DNA of 64,000 bases from Rhizobium sp. Pop5 (GCF_024721175.1 NZ_CP099399.1:1240001-1304000), one strand, 5' to 3'. Positions 46,425-61,276 are shown, counted from the first letter of the stretch. Notes: generated by a model from the letters alone, not told the origin. Translations and numbers: made by a program.

Positions 46425-46921
46425 CGCCTGTCCTTCGCCTCTTCGATTCGATCGCTCGAATCCTGCTGTGAGGGCTTAACGCCGCAATTGCCGATTCCTT
46501 AACTGCTTTTGCGGCAATGCCCAAGTTTTTATCTTGGCGCAGCGCGATGAATTCGTCTACGGGGGTGAAAACAGGGCGTTCGGCCCGCATATCAAGGCGA
46601 TGCGGCCAAGTTTATTTCTTAACCGGCCTTGACGAGACGGGTGGAAACCAGTAGTACCCCGGCCATCAGATCCCATGTGAGGCTTGGCTATTCGGGGCGA
46701 CGCGCCCTGGAGTTCACCTCAAACAAGGTTCTAAACGCACGTTGAAGTCATGATGCTGCACGCATGACGCATGATTTTATGCGTCCTCTGCTCCTTGTGG
46801 TCCATCTGCGGAAGCGGATCGGGCCATATTTTGCGCATTGACGGAATGCGTGCGTTATTGCCGGAGACGGCGCGAGTTCAAGCCCGCAAGGGTACTGAGA
46901 TAAAACGTAAGGGATGGTTGA
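46425..46921 (+). promoter_or_regulatory. Upstream region of the str operon
   Basis: About 500 bases with no supported gene. It should contain the promoter of rpsL-rpsG-fusA-tuf and, divergently, that of the small acidic protein gene. Seen: tandem ACGCATG copies at 46760-46773 leading into a hairpin GACGCAT-gatttt-ATGCGTC (46766-46785), and a purine-rich AAGGGATGGTTGA right before the rpsL start. A 68-codon open frame at 46771-46977 overlaps rpsL and has no ribosome-binding site; I do not accept it. Confidence 0.45.
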
Positions 46922-47293
46922 ATGCCTACCGTAAACCAGCTGATCCGCAAGCCTCGCCAGGCGAACGTAAAGCGTAATAAGGTTCCCGCTCTCCAGGAGA
47001 ACCCGCAGAAGCGCGGCGTCTGCACGCGCGTCTACACGACCACGCCGAAGAAGCCGAACTCGGCTCTGCGTAAGGTCGCAAAGATCCGCCTGACCAACGG
47101 CTTCGAAGTCATTGGTTACATCCCCGGCGAAGGTCACAACCTTCAGGAACACTCTGTCGTCATGATCCGTGGCGGCCGCGTCAAGGACCTTCCGGGTGTC
47201 CGTTACCACATCATCCGCGGCGTTCTCGATACCCAGGGTGTCAAGAACCGCAAGCAGCGTCGCTCCAAGTACGGTGCGAAGCGTCCGAAGTAA
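46922..47293 (+). CDS. rpsL: 30S ribosomal protein S12
   Basis: 123 residues, normal length ([20 protein letters not shown]...). Lys43 in [13 protein letters not shown] and Lys in [14 protein letters not shown] are the wild-type residues whose changes give streptomycin resistance; both are present. S12 lies at the decoding centre. It is first in the str operon, 78 bases before rpsG. Confidence 0.98.
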   Translation: MPTVNQLIRKPRQANVKRNKVPALQENPQKRGVCTRVYTTTPKKPNSALRKVAKIRLTNGFEVIGYIPGEGHNLQEHSVVMIRGGRVKDLPGVRYHIIRGVLDTQGVKNRKQRRSKYGAKRPK

Positions 47294-47341
47294 TTCGGGT
47301 TTTGAATAATCCGGCGCTGCGCGAGGTCCTCCGCGTGATGA

Positions 47342-47842
<501 letters not shown>

Positions 47843-47871
47843 TTCCGAACGGTATCGAAAGGCAGTCCACA

Positions 47872-49971
<2,100 letters not shown>

Positions 49972-50039
49972 CCGGAATACCAATTGACCGATAACAAGAA
50001 TTAGATCCCTTCGGGGACTAGCAAAACGGAGAGCCGAAA

Positions 50040-51215
<1,176 letters not shown>

Positions 51216-51519
51216 TTCTCTCGGCCGCTCCAGCGGGGCGGCCGATCGATGACAATATTATGATGCAAGCGGTGCAAGCCGCTTGCTTATTACACAGAAA
51301 TGTAGCAAATGGCGCGCGAGCGCGATTTGCGCACTGCTTTGGATAACGAAGCGGCGACTAAACAAACAATAAGGTGGGCTAAAAAGGCCCTGAAGACTGG
51401 ATAGGGACGCCGTTTCGGCGCCCTCTCGATCTTTGAAACCGGTGGTCCGCCTTAGGAAGAAAGAACAACCCGTGTCTTGCCTAGAGACATGTGGAAAACA
51501 AACACAAGGATAACGTCGA
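51216..51519 (+). promoter_or_regulatory. Leader/promoter region of the S10 operon
   Basis: 304 bases without a gene. Hairpins: GCAAGCGG-tgcaag-CCGCTTGC (51265-51286), GGGCT-aaaaa-GGCCC (51376-51390) and AGGG(a)CGCCG-ttt-CGGCGCCCT (51403-51424). No U-run marks a terminator, so transcription may continue from tuf into rpsJ or start anew here. L4-mediated S10 leader control is known in gammaproteobacteria; whether these stems have such a role is not known. Confidence 0.5.
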
Positions 51520-51828
51520 ATGAACGGCCAAAATATCCGCATTCGCCTGAAGGCGTTCGATCACCGGATTCTCGATGCTTCTACGCGCGAGATCGTGTCG
51601 ACGGCGAAGCGCACCGGTGCAAGCGTCCGGGGCCCCGTTCCGCTTCCGACCCGCATCGAGAAGTTTACGGTCAACCGGTCCCCGCACATCGACAAGAAGA
51701 GCCGCGAACAGTTCGAGATGCGCACGCATAAGCGCCTGCTCGACATCGTAGACCCGACCCCGCAGACGGTAGACGCGCTGATGAAGCTCGATCTCGCCGC
51801 CGGTGTCGATGTTGAGATCAAGCTCTGA
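51520..51828 (+). CDS. rpsJ: 30S ribosomal protein S10 (NusE)
   Basis: 102 residues ([20 protein letters not shown] ... [12 protein letters not shown]). Contains the [19 protein letters not shown] segment of the family. It sits in the 30S head and, as NusE, pairs with NusB in antitermination. The purines AAGGATAACG precede the ATG. First gene of the S10 operon; rplC starts 33 bases later. Confidence 0.98.
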   Translation: MNGQNIRIRLKAFDHRILDASTREIVSTAKRTGASVRGPVPLPTRIEKFTVNRSPHIDKKSREQFEMRTHKRLLDIVDPTPQTVDALMKLDLAAGVDVEIKL

Positions 51829-51861
51829 GCTTGCTCGAGCTGAGTTGGAAGGATTGAACCG

Positions 51862-52503
51862 ATGCGTTCAGGTGTGATTGCACAGAAGGTGGGAATGACC
51901 CGCGTCTACAACGACGCCGGCGAGCATGTCCCGGTAACGGTACTGCGTATGGACGGCTGCCAGGTCGTTGCCACGCGCACTGTCGAAAAGAATGGCTATA
52001 CCGCAGTTCAGCTCGGTGCCGGCCAGGCTAAGGTGAAGAACACGTCGAAGGCGATGCGCGGCAATTTTGCCGTTGCCAACGTCGAGCCGAAGGCCAAGCT
52101 GCAGGAGTTCCGCGTGTCGGAAGACAACCTGCTCGAGATCGGCACGGAGCTCAAGGCAGGTCACTTTGCTGCCGGTCAGCTCGTCGACGTGACGGGCACG
52201 ACGATCGGTAAGGGTTTTGCCGGCGCCATGAAGCGCCACGGTTTCGGCGGTCTGCGCGCCACGCACGGTGTGTCGGTTTCGCACCGTTCGCACGGTTCGA
52301 CCGGTTCGCGCCAGGATCCGGGCAAGGTTTTCAAGAACAAGAAGATGGCTGGTCACATGGGCCAGACGCGCGTCACGACGCAGAACCTGGAAGTGGTTTC
52401 GACCGACGAAGATCGCGGTCTGATCCTGATCAAGGGTGCTGTTCCCGGTTCCAAGGGTGCCTGGATCATCGTGCGCGACGCCGTCAAGTCGGCCGCGAAG
52501 TAA
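51862..52503 (+). CDS. rplC: 50S ribosomal protein L3
   Basis: 213 residues ([20 protein letters not shown]...). The Gly-rich loop that reaches the peptidyl-transferase centre is visible ([39 protein letters not shown]). GGAAGGATTGAACCG precedes the ATG. rplD begins 13 bases after its stop. Confidence 0.98.
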   Translation: MRSGVIAQKVGMTRVYNDAGEHVPVTVLRMDGCQVVATRTVEKNGYTAVQLGAGQAKVKNTSKAMRGNFAVANVEPKAKLQEFRVSEDNLLEIGTELKAGHFAAGQLVDVTGTTIGKGFAGAMKRHGFGGLRATHGVSVSHRSHGSTGSRQDPGKVFKNKKMAGHMGQTRVTTQNLEVVSTDEDRGLILIKGAVPGSKGAWIIVRDAVKSAAK

Positions 52504-52516
52504 GGGAGCCAGATCA

Positions 52517-53137
52517 ATGGAATTGAACGTCAAGACCCTCGAGGGAAAAGACGCCGGGAAGGTTTCCCTTTCGGACGAGATTTTCGGCCTCGAGCCCCGC
52601 GAAGACATTCTCGCTCGCGTCATCCGCTGGCAGCTTGCCAAGAAGCAGCAGGGCACGCACAAGGCAAAGGGCCGCGCTGAAGTTTCGCGCACCGGCGCCA
52701 AGATGTACAAGCAGAAGGGTACGGGCCGCGCCCGCCACCATTCGGCTCGCGCTCCGCAGTTCCGCGGCGGCGGCAAGGCCCATGGCCCGGTCGTACGCAG
52801 CCACGAGCACGACCTTCCGAAAAAGGTCCGCGCGCTCGGCCTTCGCCACGCCCTTTCGGCCAAGATCAAGGCCGATGACGTCATCGTCATCGACAACCTG
52901 GTTGCCGCCGAAGCCAAGACCAAGGCTCTCGCGTCCGTTTTCGAGACGCTCGGCCTGACCAACGCCCTCTTCATCGGCGGCGCAGAGCTTGATGGCAACT
53001 TCAAGCTCGCAGCTCAGAACATCCCGAACATCGATGTTCTGCCGATCCAGGGCATCAACGTTTACGACATCGTGCGCCGCGGCAAGCTCGTGCTTTCCAA
53101 GGCTGCGGTTGAAGCGCTAGAGGAGCGATTCAAGTGA
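52517..53137 (+). CDS. rplD: 50S ribosomal protein L4
   Basis: 206 residues from ATG 52517 ([20 protein letters not shown]), preceded by AAGGGAGCC; an open frame further upstream lies inside rplC and is not used. The extended loop RRGRARHH-type segment ([21 protein letters not shown]) lines the exit tunnel. L4 also regulates S10 operons in some bacteria. It overlaps rplW by four bases (GTGA). Confidence 0.98.
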   Translation: MELNVKTLEGKDAGKVSLSDEIFGLEPREDILARVIRWQLAKKQQGTHKAKGRAEVSRTGAKMYKQKGTGRARHHSARAPQFRGGGKAHGPVVRSHEHDLPKKVRALGLRHALSAKIKADDVIVIDNLVAAEAKTKALASVFETLGLTNALFIGGAELDGNFKLAAQNIPNIDVLPIQGINVYDIVRRGKLVLSKAAVEALEERFK

Positions 53138-53427
53138 CCGATCTTCGCCACTACGATGTGATCGTCTCTCCGGCGATCACCGAAAAGTCCACGCTGGTAT
53201 CCGAAAACAACCAGGTTGTTTTCAATGTCGCCAAGCAGGCGACGAAACCGGAAATCAAGGCTGCTGTCGAGGCGCTGTTCGGCGTCAAGGTCACGGCTGT
53301 CAACACTCTGCTGCGCAAGGGCAAGACCAAGCGGTTCCGCGGTTTCGTCGGCAAGCAGAAGGACGTGAAGAAGGCTGTCGTGACGTTGGCTGAAGGCCAG
53401 ACGATCGACGTCTCCACCGGTCTCTGA
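53134..53427 (+). CDS. rplW: 50S ribosomal protein L23
   Basis: 97 residues starting with GTG 53134 inside the rplD stop (GTGA overlap), so it is translationally coupled. The sequence [20 protein letters not shown]...[20 protein letters not shown] is typical. L23 is the tunnel-exit docking site for SRP and trigger factor. Confidence 0.97.
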   Translation: MTDLRHYDVIVSPAITEKSTLVSENNQVVFNVAKQATKPEIKAAVEALFGVKVTAVNTLLRKGKTKRFRGFVGKQKDVKKAVVTLAEGQTIDVSTGL

Positions 53428-53438
53428 GGAATAAGAAA

Positions 53439-54275
53439 ATGGCATTGAAAACATTCAATCCGACGACCCCGAGCCAGCGTCAGCTGGTCATCGTTGATCG
53501 CTCCTCGCTCTACAAGGGCAAGCCGGTCAAGGCGCTGACGGAAGGTCTGACCAAGAGCGGCGGTCGTAACAACCTCGGCCGCATCACCGCCCGCTTCATC
53601 GGCGGCGGTCACAAGCGCAGCTATCGTCTGGTCGACTTCAAGCGTCGCAAGTTCGACGTGGAAGGCACGGTCGAGCGTATCGAATACGATCCAAACCGCA
53701 CGGCTTTCATCGCGCTGGTGACCTATGTCGACGGTGAGAAGGCTTACATTCTCGCTCCGCAGCGCCTCGCTGCCGGCGACAAGGTCGTCGCTTCCGAGAA
53801 GGCTGTCGACGTCAAGCCCGGCAACACCATGCCGCTGCAGTTCATCCCGGTCGGCTCCATCATCCACAACGTGGAAATGAAGCCGGGCAAGGGTGGCCAG
53901 ATCGCTCGCTCTGCCGGTTCCTACGCACAGCTCGTCGGCCGCGACCAGGGCATGGCGATCCTTCGCCTGAACTCCGGTGAACAGCGTCTCGTCCATGGCA
54001 CCTGCCTTGCTTCGATCGGCGCCGTCTCCAACCCTGATCACGCCAATATCAACGACGGCAAGGCCGGTCGTACTGTTTGGCGCGGCAAGCGCCCGCACAA
54101 CCGCGGCGTCGTCATGAACCCGGTCGACCATCCGCACGGCGGTGGTGAAGGCCGCACCTCCGGTGGTCGCCATCCGGTGACACCGTGGGGCAAGCCGACC
54201 AAGGGCAAGCGCACCCGGTCGAACAAGTCGACCGACAAGATGATCATGCGCTCGCGTCATCAGCGTAAGAAGTAA
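53439..54275 (+). CDS. rplB: 50S ribosomal protein L2
   Basis: 278 residues ([20 protein letters not shown]). The RNA-binding domain and the C-terminal [20 protein letters not shown], with the conserved His near the peptidyl-transferase centre, are intact. GAGGAATAAGAAA precedes the ATG. rpsS follows after 15 bases. Confidence 0.98.
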   Translation: MALKTFNPTTPSQRQLVIVDRSSLYKGKPVKALTEGLTKSGGRNNLGRITARFIGGGHKRSYRLVDFKRRKFDVEGTVERIEYDPNRTAFIALVTYVDGEKAYILAPQRLAAGDKVVASEKAVDVKPGNTMPLQFIPVGSIIHNVEMKPGKGGQIARSAGSYAQLVGRDQGMAILRLNSGEQRLVHGTCLASIGAVSNPDHANINDGKAGRTVWRGKRPHNRGVVMNPVDHPHGGGEGRTSGGRHPVTPWGKPTKGKRTRSNKSTDKMIMRSRHQRKK

Positions 54276-54290
54276 GAGAGGAAGTCTCCA

Positions 54291-54569
54291 ATGGCTCGTT
54301 CAGTATGGAAAGGTCCGTTCGTTGACGGCTATCTTCTCAAGAAGGCTGAGAAGGTTCGTGAAGGCGGACGTGCAGAAGTGATCAAGATCTGGAGCCGTCG
54401 CTCCACGATCCTGCCGCAGTTCGTCGGTCTTACCTTCGGCGTCTACAACGGCAGCAAACATGTCCCGGTCAGTGTCAATGAAGACATGGTCGGCCACAAA
54501 TTCGGTGAATTCTCTCCGACCCGCACCTACTACGGTCACGGCGCGGACAAGAAGGCGAAGAGGAAGTAA
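54291..54569 (+). CDS. rpsS: 30S ribosomal protein S19
   Basis: 92 residues ([20 protein letters not shown] ... [18 protein letters not shown]), including [20 protein letters not shown]. It lies in the 30S head at the A-site finger contact. GAGAGGAAGTCTCC precedes the ATG. Two bases separate it from rplV. Confidence 0.98.
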   Translation: MARSVWKGPFVDGYLLKKAEKVREGGRAEVIKIWSRRSTILPQFVGLTFGVYNGSKHVPVSVNEDMVGHKFGEFSPTRTYYGHGADKKAKRK

Positions 54570-54571
54570 CA

Positions 54572-54960
54572 ATGGGCAAGGCAAAAGCCGAACGCCGGCT
54601 GAAGGACAACGAGGCGCAAGCAGTCGCCCGCACGCTCCGCGTCAGCCCCCAGAAGCTCAACCTGGTTGCTGCGGCCATCCGCGGCAAGAAGGTCGAGCGC
54701 GCACTCGCTGAGCTGGAGTTCTCCCGCAAGCGCATCGCAGGCGCCGTCAAGAAGACGCTCGAATCTGCGATCGCCAACGCCGAGAACAACCACGATCTCG
54801 ACGTCGACGCTCTTGTCGTCGCCGAGGCCTATGTCGGCAAGTCGATCGTCATGAAGCGTTTCCACGCTCGTGGCCGCGGTCGCGCGTCGCGCATCGAAAA
54901 GCCCTTCGCGCACCTGACGATCGTCGTTCGTGAAGTGCAGGCAGCAGAGGAGGCCGCATA

Positions 54961-54961
<1 letters not shown>
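54572..54961 (+). CDS. rplV: 50S ribosomal protein L22
   Basis: 129 residues ([40 protein letters not shown]). The beta-hairpin region [20 protein letters not shown] reaches the exit tunnel, and changes there give macrolide resistance. AGAGGAAGTAAC lies before the ATG. The stop TAA shares one base with the rpsC start (TAATG). Confidence 0.98.
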
Positions 54962-55695
<734 letters not shown>

Positions 55696-55733
55696 TTAGC
55701 GCTGGCGAAAGATAAGCTCGGAGAAGTAAGAAA

Positions 55734-56147
55734 ATGTTGCAGCCAAAGCGTACTAAGTACCGCAAGCAGTTCAAGGGCCGCATCAAGGGCGTTGCCAAGG
55801 GCGGTTCCGACCTGGCATTCGGCGAATTCGGCCTGAAGGCTCAAGAGCCCAACCGCGTCAACGCGCGCGAGATCGAAGCGGCCCGCCGCGCGATCACGCG
55901 TTACATGAAGCGCGCCGGCCGTGTATGGATCCGCGTGTTCCCGGACGTTCCGGTAACCGCAAAGCCGACCGAAGTCCGCATGGGTAAAGGTAAGGGTTCC
56001 GTCGAATACTGGGCATGCAAGGTCAAGCCCGGTCGTATGATGTTCGAGATCGACGGTGTCAGCGAAGAGATCGCCCGCGAGGCGCTTCGTCTGGGCTCTG
56101 CCAAGCTCTCGGTCAAGACGCGCTTCGTTCAGCGCATTGCAGAGTAA
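55734..56147 (+). CDS. rplP: 50S ribosomal protein L16
   Basis: 137 residues ([20 protein letters not shown] ... [19 protein letters not shown]). It organises the A-site tRNA binding region of 23S RNA. TCGGAGAAGTAAGAAA precedes the ATG. rpmC follows 12 bases on. Confidence 0.98.
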   Translation: MLQPKRTKYRKQFKGRIKGVAKGGSDLAFGEFGLKAQEPNRVNAREIEAARRAITRYMKRAGRVWIRVFPDVPVTAKPTEVRMGKGKGSVEYWACKVKPGRMMFEIDGVSEEIAREALRLGSAKLSVKTRFVQRIAE

Positions 56148-56159
56148 GGGATTGAGCTC

Positions 56160-56360
56160 ATGAAAGCCTCAGACGTTCGCGCGCTCAGCGCCGACCAACT
56201 CAAGGACGAGCTTGCCAAGCTGAAGAAGGAGCAGTTCAACCTGCGCTTCCAGAAGGCGACCGGCCAGCTCGAAAAGTCCTCGCGCATCAATGAAGTCCGC
56301 AAGGATATCGCCCGCGTGAAAACCATTGCCCGCCAGAAGGCGGCAGAAGTTAAGGCCTAA
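56160..56360 (+). CDS. rpmC: 50S ribosomal protein L29
   Basis: 66 residues ([20 protein letters not shown]), an antiparallel helical pair with [18 protein letters not shown] and [12 protein letters not shown]. It sits by the tunnel exit next to L23. AAGGGATTGAGCTC precedes the ATG; rpsQ is 12 bases further. Confidence 0.97.
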   Translation: MKASDVRALSADQLKDELAKLKKEQFNLRFQKATGQLEKSSRINEVRKDIARVKTIARQKAAEVKA

Positions 56361-56372
56361 AGGAAGAAAAAT

Positions 56373-56612
56373 ATGCCAAAGCGCATCCTGCAGGGCGTCG
56401 TCGTTGGCGACAAGAACGAGAAGACGGTAGTGGTTCGCGTTGAGCGTCGTTTCGCTCATCCGCTGCTCCAGAAGACCGTTCGTCGTTCCAAGAAGTACAA
56501 GGCCCACGACGAGAACAACCAGTACAAGATCGGCGATACCGTATCCATCGAGGAATGCGCGCCGATCTCCAAGGACAAGCGCTGGACGGTAATTGCCGCC
56601 CAGGGCAAGTAA
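56373..56612 (+). CDS. rpsQ: 30S ribosomal protein S17
   Basis: 79 residues, an OB-fold protein ([58 protein letters not shown]). It binds the 5' domain of 16S RNA. AAAGGAAGAAAAAT precedes the ATG. It is the last gene before a 261-base gap with a terminator-like hairpin. Confidence 0.98.
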   Translation: MPKRILQGVVVGDKNEKTVVVRVERRFAHPLLQKTVRRSKKYKAHDENNQYKIGDTVSIEECAPISKDKRWTVIAAQGK

Positions 56613-56667
56613 CAGAATTTTGCGCGAGGCCTTGCGTCTCGCGGAAATATCTGTATGAAGCAGCGTC

Positions 56668-56700
56668 AGAACGCTCGAATGCCGGGCGTTCTTTTGCTTT
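56668..56700 (+). terminator. Terminator-like hairpin between rpsQ and rplN
   Basis: Stem AGAACGCTCG (56668-56677) / CGGGCGTTCT (56683-56692) with one G.U pair and loop AATGC, followed by TTTGCTTT. It separates the S10 and spc gene groups, which are contiguous in many bacteria. Confidence 0.7.
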
Positions 56701-56873
56701 GAGCGCACGGAAGGTCCCGTTCGGGAAACCACCCTGGCACGATCGACCCCGCGCTATTCAGCTATTGCCGTGTTTTTGCTTGCCGTTTCGGCAAGCGGCC
56801 GGCGAACATTTTCATAAGCCGGAATAGGGGGCTTGGGCCCAACCATTCCGGTAAACCAAGAAGGCGACCTGAT

Positions 56874-57242
56874 ATGATTCAGATGCAAACAAACCTCGAC
56901 GTCGCGGATAATTCCGGCGCGCGTCGTGTCATGTGCATCAAGGTGCTGGGCGGCTCGAAGCGCAAGTATGCCTCGATCGGCGACGTCATCGTCGTTTCGA
57001 TCAAGGAAGCGATCCCGCGCGGCCGCGTGAAGAAGGGTGACGTGATGAAGGCGGTTGTCGTTCGTACCGCCAAGGACATCCGTCGTCCGGATGGCTCCGT
57101 CATCCGCTTCGACACCAACGCAGCAGTCCTCATCGACAACAAGAAAGAGCCGATCGGCACCCGTATCTTCGGACCGGTTCCGCGCGAACTTCGCGCCAAG
57201 AACCACATGAAGATCATCTCGCTGGCTCCCGAAGTACTGTAA
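56874..57242 (+). CDS. rplN: 50S ribosomal protein L14
   Basis: 122 residues ([40 protein letters not shown] ... [13 protein letters not shown]). It contacts 16S helix 14 in an intersubunit bridge. GAAGGCGACCTGAT lies before the ATG. First gene of the spc operon; rplX follows after 10 bases. Confidence 0.98.
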   Translation: MIQMQTNLDVADNSGARRVMCIKVLGGSKRKYASIGDVIVVSIKEAIPRGRVKKGDVMKAVVVRTAKDIRRPDGSVIRFDTNAAVLIDNKKEPIGTRIFGPVPRELRAKNHMKIISLAPEVL

Positions 57243-57252
57243 GGAGCGAACG

Positions 57253-57561
57253 ATGCAGAAGATTCGTAAGGGCGACAAGGTCGTCATGCTCGCTGGCAAG
57301 GACAAGGGCCGCACCGGCGAAGTCGTACAGGTTATGCCGAAGGAAGATCGTGCGGTCGTCCGTGGCGTCAACGTCGTCAAGCGCCACCAGCGCCAGACGC
57401 AGACCCAGGAAGCCGGCATCATCGCCAAGGAAGCTCCGGTTCACCTGTCCAACATTGCAATCGTCGACAAGGACGGCAAGCCGACCCGCGTCGGTTTCAA
57501 GGTCGTTGACGGCAAGAAGGTCCGTGTGGCCAAGCGTTCTGGAGAAGTGATCGATGGCTGA
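57253..57561 (+). CDS. rplX: 50S ribosomal protein L24
   Basis: 102 residues with a KOW motif ([20 protein letters not shown]). An assembly initiator of the 50S subunit. AAGGAGCGAACG precedes the ATG. Its last 8 bases overlap the start of rplE, so the two are translationally coupled. Confidence 0.98.
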   Translation: MQKIRKGDKVVMLAGKDKGRTGEVVQVMPKEDRAVVRGVNVVKRHQRQTQTQEAGIIAKEAPVHLSNIAIVDKDGKPTRVGFKVVDGKKVRVAKRSGEVIDG

Positions 57562-58111
57562 GGCAAAGTACGAGCCGCGGCTCAAGAAGGAATATGTCGA
57601 GCGCATCCGCAAGGCGATGCAGGAGAAGTTCTCCTACGCCAACGAGATGATGATCCCGAAGCTCGACAAGATCGTTATCAACATGGGTGTGGGCGAAGCT
57701 ACGGCTGACTCCAAGAAGCCGACCGTTGCTGCTGCCGACTTGGCTGCCATCGCTGGTCAGAAGCCGGTCATCACCCGTGCACGCAACTCTATCGCTGGCT
57801 TCAAGGTCCGCGAAAACATGCCGATCGGCGCGAAGGTCACCCTGCGCGGCGCCCGCATGTACGAGTTCCTGGATCGCCTGGTCAACATCGCGCTCCCGCG
57901 CGTTCGCGACTTCCGCGGCCTGAACCCGAAGAGCTTTGACGGCCGTGGCAACTTCGCCATGGGCATCAAGGAGCACATTGTGTTCCCTGAAATCAACTAC
58001 GACAAGGTTGATCAGATGTGGGGCATGGACATCATCGTTTGCACGACGGCGACGACCGACGACGAAGCACGGGCTCTCCTGAAAGAGTTCAGCTTCCCGT
58101 TCCGTCAATAA
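57554..58111 (+). CDS. rplE: 50S ribosomal protein L5
   Basis: 185 residues ([17 protein letters not shown]..., [20 protein letters not shown]). Binds 5S rRNA and the P-site tRNA in the central protuberance. The start ATG 57554 is inside the end of rplX, behind TCTGGAGAAG. rpsN follows after 32 bases. Confidence 0.98.
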   Translation: MAEAKYEPRLKKEYVERIRKAMQEKFSYANEMMIPKLDKIVINMGVGEATADSKKPTVAAADLAAIAGQKPVITRARNSIAGFKVRENMPIGAKVTLRGARMYEFLDRLVNIALPRVRDFRGLNPKSFDGRGNFAMGIKEHIVFPEINYDKVDQMWGMDIIVCTTATTDDEARALLKEFSFPFRQ

Positions 58112-58143
58112 CCGTAACGACGAGCGTAGAAAAGGAACCTGAC

Positions 58144-58449
58144 ATGGCGAAGACAAGCGCAGTTGAAAAGAACAAGCGCCGCCGTACTACGGTCGCCAAC
58201 CAGGCCGCTAAGCGGGCTGCGTTGAAGGCGATCATCATGAACCAGGCTCTTCCGATCGAAGAGCGGTTCAAGGCCTCGATCAAGCTGGCATCCCTGCCGC
58301 GTGATGGATCGAAGACCCGTATTCGCAACCGTTGCGAAGTTTCGGGGCGTCCGCGCGCATATTACCGCAAACTGCGCATGTCGCGTATTGCGCTGCGTGA
58401 ACTGGGCAATCTCGGCAAGGTGCCGGGCATCGTCAAGTCGAGCTGGTAA
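58144..58449 (+). CDS. rpsN: 30S ribosomal protein S14
   Basis: 101 residues from ATG 58144 ([20 protein letters not shown] ... [17 protein letters not shown]), the long zinc-free type: only one cysteine ([11 protein letters not shown]). AAAGGAACCTGAC precedes it; the open frame further upstream lies inside rplE. It sits in the 30S head. Confidence 0.98.
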   Translation: MAKTSAVEKNKRRRTTVANQAAKRAALKAIIMNQALPIEERFKASIKLASLPRDGSKTRIRNRCEVSGRPRAYYRKLRMSRIALRELGNLGKVPGIVKSSW

Positions 58450-58461
58450 GGAGCAGGTTAG

Positions 58462-58860
58462 ATGACAATGACTGATCCGTTGGGCGATATGCTCACCCGT
58501 ATCCGTAACGGCGCTTCCCGCCGCAAGTCGTCGGTTTCGACGCCTGCGTCCAAGCTCCGCGCACGTGTTCTCGATGTCCTGCAGTCCGAAGGCTACATCC
58601 GTGGCTATTCCGTTGTCGATTTCGGCAATGGCAAGTCGGAACTCAGCATCGAGCTGAAATATTATGAAGGCGCATCGGTGATCCGTGAGATCGGCCGTGT
58701 GTCCAAGCCGGGCCGCCGGGTTTACGTCTCGGTCAAGTCCATTCCGCAGGTCGCGAACGGCCTCGGCATCACCATCCTTTCGACTCCGAAGGGTGTGATG
58801 GCCGATCACCAGGCTCGCGAACAGAACGTTGGTGGCGAGGTTCTTTGCTCGGTCTTCTAA
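58462..58860 (+). CDS. rpsH: 30S ribosomal protein S8
   Basis: 132 residues ([20 protein letters not shown] ... [22 protein letters not shown]). It binds the central domain of 16S RNA and is the usual spc-operon repressor. AAGGAGCAGGTTAG precedes the ATG. A second ATG two codons on is an equally possible start. Confidence 0.98.
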   Translation: MTMTDPLGDMLTRIRNGASRRKSSVSTPASKLRARVLDVLQSEGYIRGYSVVDFGNGKSELSIELKYYEGASVIREIGRVSKPGRRVYVSVKSIPQVANGLGITILSTPKGVMADHQAREQNVGGEVLCSVF

Positions 58861-58902
58861 GATTGGGCAGGGATCTCCATAGCGAACAGACAGGATTGAA
58901 AC

Positions 58903-59436
58903 ATGTCTCGTATCGGTAAGAAGCCCGTTCAGGTGCCTGCTGGGATCACGGCTACGGTCGATGGCCAGAAGGTTACCGCAAAGGGCCCGAAGGGCGAGCT
59001 GTTTTTCGTTGCTAACGACGAAATCAGCCTCAAGCTCGAAAACAACGCGGTCGTTGTGACGCCCGTGAACCAGACCAAGGATGCGCGTTCGAAGTGGGGC
59101 ATGTCCCGCACGATGATCGAAGGCATCTTCAAGGGCGTCAAGGACGGCTTTGAGCGCAAGCTCGAAATCAACGGCGTCGGTTACCGCGCCGCCCTGCAGG
59201 GCAAGAACCTGCAGCTGGCCCTCGGCTTCAGCCACGACGTGATCTATGAGCCGCCGGTCGGCATCACGATCGCCGTTCCGAAGCCAACTGAAATTGTTGT
59301 CTCCGGCATCAATAAGCAGCAGGTCGGTCAGGTCGCCGCTGAAATCCGCGAATATCGCGGTCCTGAGCCCTATAAGGGCAAGGGCGTCAAGTACGCTGAC
59401 GAGCGGATCGTCCGCAAAGAAGGCAAGAAGAAGTAA
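58903..59436 (+). CDS. rplF: 50S ribosomal protein L6
   Basis: 177 residues with two similar domains ([20 protein letters not shown]; ...[22 protein letters not shown]) and the C-terminal [25 protein letters not shown], split at 20: [20 protein letters not shown]. It lies near the sarcin-ricin loop. ACAGGATTGAAAC precedes the ATG. Confidence 0.98.
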   Translation: MSRIGKKPVQVPAGITATVDGQKVTAKGPKGELFFVANDEISLKLENNAVVVTPVNQTKDARSKWGMSRTMIEGIFKGVKDGFERKLEINGVGYRAALQGKNLQLALGFSHDVIYEPPVGITIAVPKPTEIVVSGINKQQVGQVAAEIREYRGPEPYKGKGVKYADERIVRKEGKKK

Positions 59437-59448
59437 GGATCACGCGAA

Positions 59449-59811
59449 ATGGCTAGCAGGAAAGAAGCACTTGCACGTCGTGCCAACCGCGTGCGCCGTC
59501 ATCTCAAGTCGGTGGCCAATGGCCGTCCGCGCCTGTCGGTTCATCGCTCCTCGAAGAACATCTACGCCCAGATCATCGACGATGTGGCTGGCAAGACGCT
59601 TGCGTCTGCCTCCACTCTCGAGAAGGATCTGCGCGGTTCTCTGAAGACCGGTGCCGATACCGCCGCCGCCGCCGTCGTAGGCAAGCTCGTTGCCGAGCGC
59701 GCCTCCAAGGCCGGAGTTACGGAAGTCGTGTTCGACCGTGGCGCCTTCATCTATCACGGCCGCATCAAGGCCCTCGCCGATGCTGCCCGCGAAGGCGGTC
59801 TCACCTTCTGA
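59449..59811 (+). CDS. rplR: 50S ribosomal protein L18
   Basis: 120 residues ([20 protein letters not shown] ... [20 protein letters not shown]). It brings 5S rRNA into the 50S subunit with L5. AAGGATCACGCGAA precedes the ATG. A 130-base spacer leads to rpsE. Confidence 0.98.
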   Translation: MASRKEALARRANRVRRHLKSVANGRPRLSVHRSSKNIYAQIIDDVAGKTLASASTLEKDLRGSLKTGADTAAAAVVGKLVAERASKAGVTEVVFDRGAFIYHGRIKALADAAREGGLTF

Positions 59812-59941
59812 TCAGTTTCCGGCCGGACGCCTCAAGCGCCGGCCGGATTTTCGCCGGACCGCGGCACTCTCCGAAAGGGGAGGCTGATGCGGTCCACATT
59901 TGTTTGCCGATTGCACCCGGAAAAGAAAAAGGAAGAGGACA

Positions 59942-60511
59942 ATGGCACAGGAAAGAAGGCCGCAGCGGGAAGACCGCCAGAGCCGTGAAGAGCGCGATAG
60001 CGAATTCGTCGACAAGCTTGTCGCGATCAACCGCGTCGCCAAGGTCGTCAAGGGCGGCCGTCGTTTCGGTTTCGCAGCACTCGTCGTCGTCGGCGACCAG
60101 AAGGGCCGCGTCGGCTTCGGCCATGGCAAGGCACGCGAAGTGCCGGAAGCCATCCGCAAGGCAACCGAAGCCGCCAAGCGCGAGCTGATCTTCGTACCAC
60201 TGCGTGACGGCCGTACGCTGCATCATGACGTTCATGGCCGCCATGGCGCCGGCAAGGTTCTGCTGCGCTCGGCCAAGGTTGGTACCGGTATCATCGCCGG
60301 TGGTCCGATGCGCGCAGTATTCGAAACGCTCGGCATGCACGACGTCGTCGCCAAGTCGACCGGTTCGTCGAACCCTTACAACATGGTTCGCGCCACCTTC
60401 GACGCTCTGAAGCACCAGGTTCACCCGAAGGACATCGCAGCTCAGCGCGGCATCAAGTATGCAACGCTGCAGGCTCGTCGTAGCGCCTCCGGCAACGCCT
60501 CTGAAGAATAA
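59942..60511 (+). CDS. rpsE: 30S ribosomal protein S5
   Basis: 189 residues from ATG 59942 ([20 protein letters not shown]), preceded by AAAAAGGAAGAGGAC. The frame is open further upstream, but the strong ribosome-binding site sits directly before this ATG. The dsRNA-binding-like N domain has [21 protein letters not shown]5 acts in decoding accuracy and mRNA entry; the spectinomycin loop around VVKGGRR is wild type. Confidence 0.98.
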   Translation: MAQERRPQREDRQSREERDSEFVDKLVAINRVAKVVKGGRRFGFAALVVVGDQKGRVGFGHGKAREVPEAIRKATEAAKRELIFVPLRDGRTLHHDVHGRHGAGKVLLRSAKVGTGIIAGGPMRAVFETLGMHDVVAKSTGSSNPYNMVRATFDALKHQVHPKDIAAQRGIKYATLQARRSASGNASEE

Positions 60512-60524
60512 GAGGAGCTGACCA

Positions 60525-60734
60525 ATGGCCAAGGCTACCAAGAAGGCTGAAGCGAAGACCGTCACGATCGAACAGATCGGCAGCCCGATTCGCCGTCCGG
60601 ATGTCCAGCAGCGTACGCTGATCGGTCTCGGACTGAACAAGATGCACCGTCGCCGCACGCTGGAGGACACTCCTTCCGTTCGTGGCATGATCCGTGCTGT
60701 CCAGCATCTCGTTCGCGTCGTCGACGAGAAGTGA
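60525..60734 (+). CDS. rpmD: 50S ribosomal protein L30
   Basis: 69 residues ([40 protein letters not shown]), with a short Lys/Ala N-terminal extension. AGAGGAGCTGACC precedes the ATG. rplO begins 16 bases after the stop. Confidence 0.97.
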   Translation: MAKATKKAEAKTVTIEQIGSPIRRPDVQQRTLIGLGLNKMHRRRTLEDTPSVRGMIRAVQHLVRVVDEK

Positions 60735-60750
60735 GACGGAGGAAACGCTC

Positions 60751-61230
60751 ATGAAACTCAATGAAATCAAGGACAACGAAGGCTCGACCCACAGCCGCAA
60801 GCGCCTCGGCCGCGGTATCGGCTCGGGTTCCGGCAAGACCGGCGGTCGCGGCGTAAAGGGTCAGAAGTCCCGTTCGGGCGTCGCCATCAACGGCTTCGAA
60901 GGCGGTCAGATGCCCATCTACCGTCGCCTGCCGAAGCGCGGCTTCAACAACATTTTCGCTTCCGATTTTGTTGTTGTATCGCTCGGCCGCATTCAGGCAG
61001 CGATCGATGCCGGCAAGCTCGACGCCAAGGCAACTGTTGATGCAGCTGCTCTCAAGGCCGCCGGTGTCATCCGTCGCGCCAAGGACGGCGTTCGCGTTCT
61101 CGCCGACGGCGAGCTCAAGGCGAAGATCACGCTCGAAGTTGCAGGCGCCTCCAAGCCTGCGGTCGAGAAGATCGAAAAGGCCGGCGGCAAGGTAACTCTG
61201 CTTTCGGCTCCGGCAGCCGCTGCCGAATAA
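60751..61230 (+). CDS. rplO: 50S ribosomal protein L15
   Basis: 159 residues from ATG 60751 ([20 protein letters not shown]), preceded by CGGAGGAAACGCTC. The Gly-rich RNA-binding stretch is [20 protein letters not shown]. It is a late 50S assembly protein. A terminator-like hairpin follows before secY. Confidence 0.98.
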   Translation: MKLNEIKDNEGSTHSRKRLGRGIGSGSGKTGGRGVKGQKSRSGVAINGFEGGQMPIYRRLPKRGFNNIFASDFVVVSLGRIQAAIDAGKLDAKATVDAAALKAAGVIRRAKDGVRVLADGELKAKITLEVAGASKPAVEKIEKAGGKVTLLSAPAAAAE

Positions 61231-61244
61231 TAATCTGATGATAT

Positions 61245-61276
61245 ATCGCCCGGGGTGCTTCACACCGGGCGATTTT
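61245..61276 (+). terminator. Terminator-like hairpin between rplO and secY
   Basis: Stem ATCGCCCGG (61245-61253) / CCGGGCGAT (61265-61273), loop GGTGCTTCACA, followed by TTTGC. The U-run is short, so it may be a partial terminator that lowers secY-adk expression relative to the ribosomal protein genes. Confidence 0.6.

Noticed and set aside
46771..46977. A 68-codon frame just upstream of and overlapping rpsL
   Set aside because: No ribosome-binding site, no recognisable protein, and it overlaps a certain gene out of frame.
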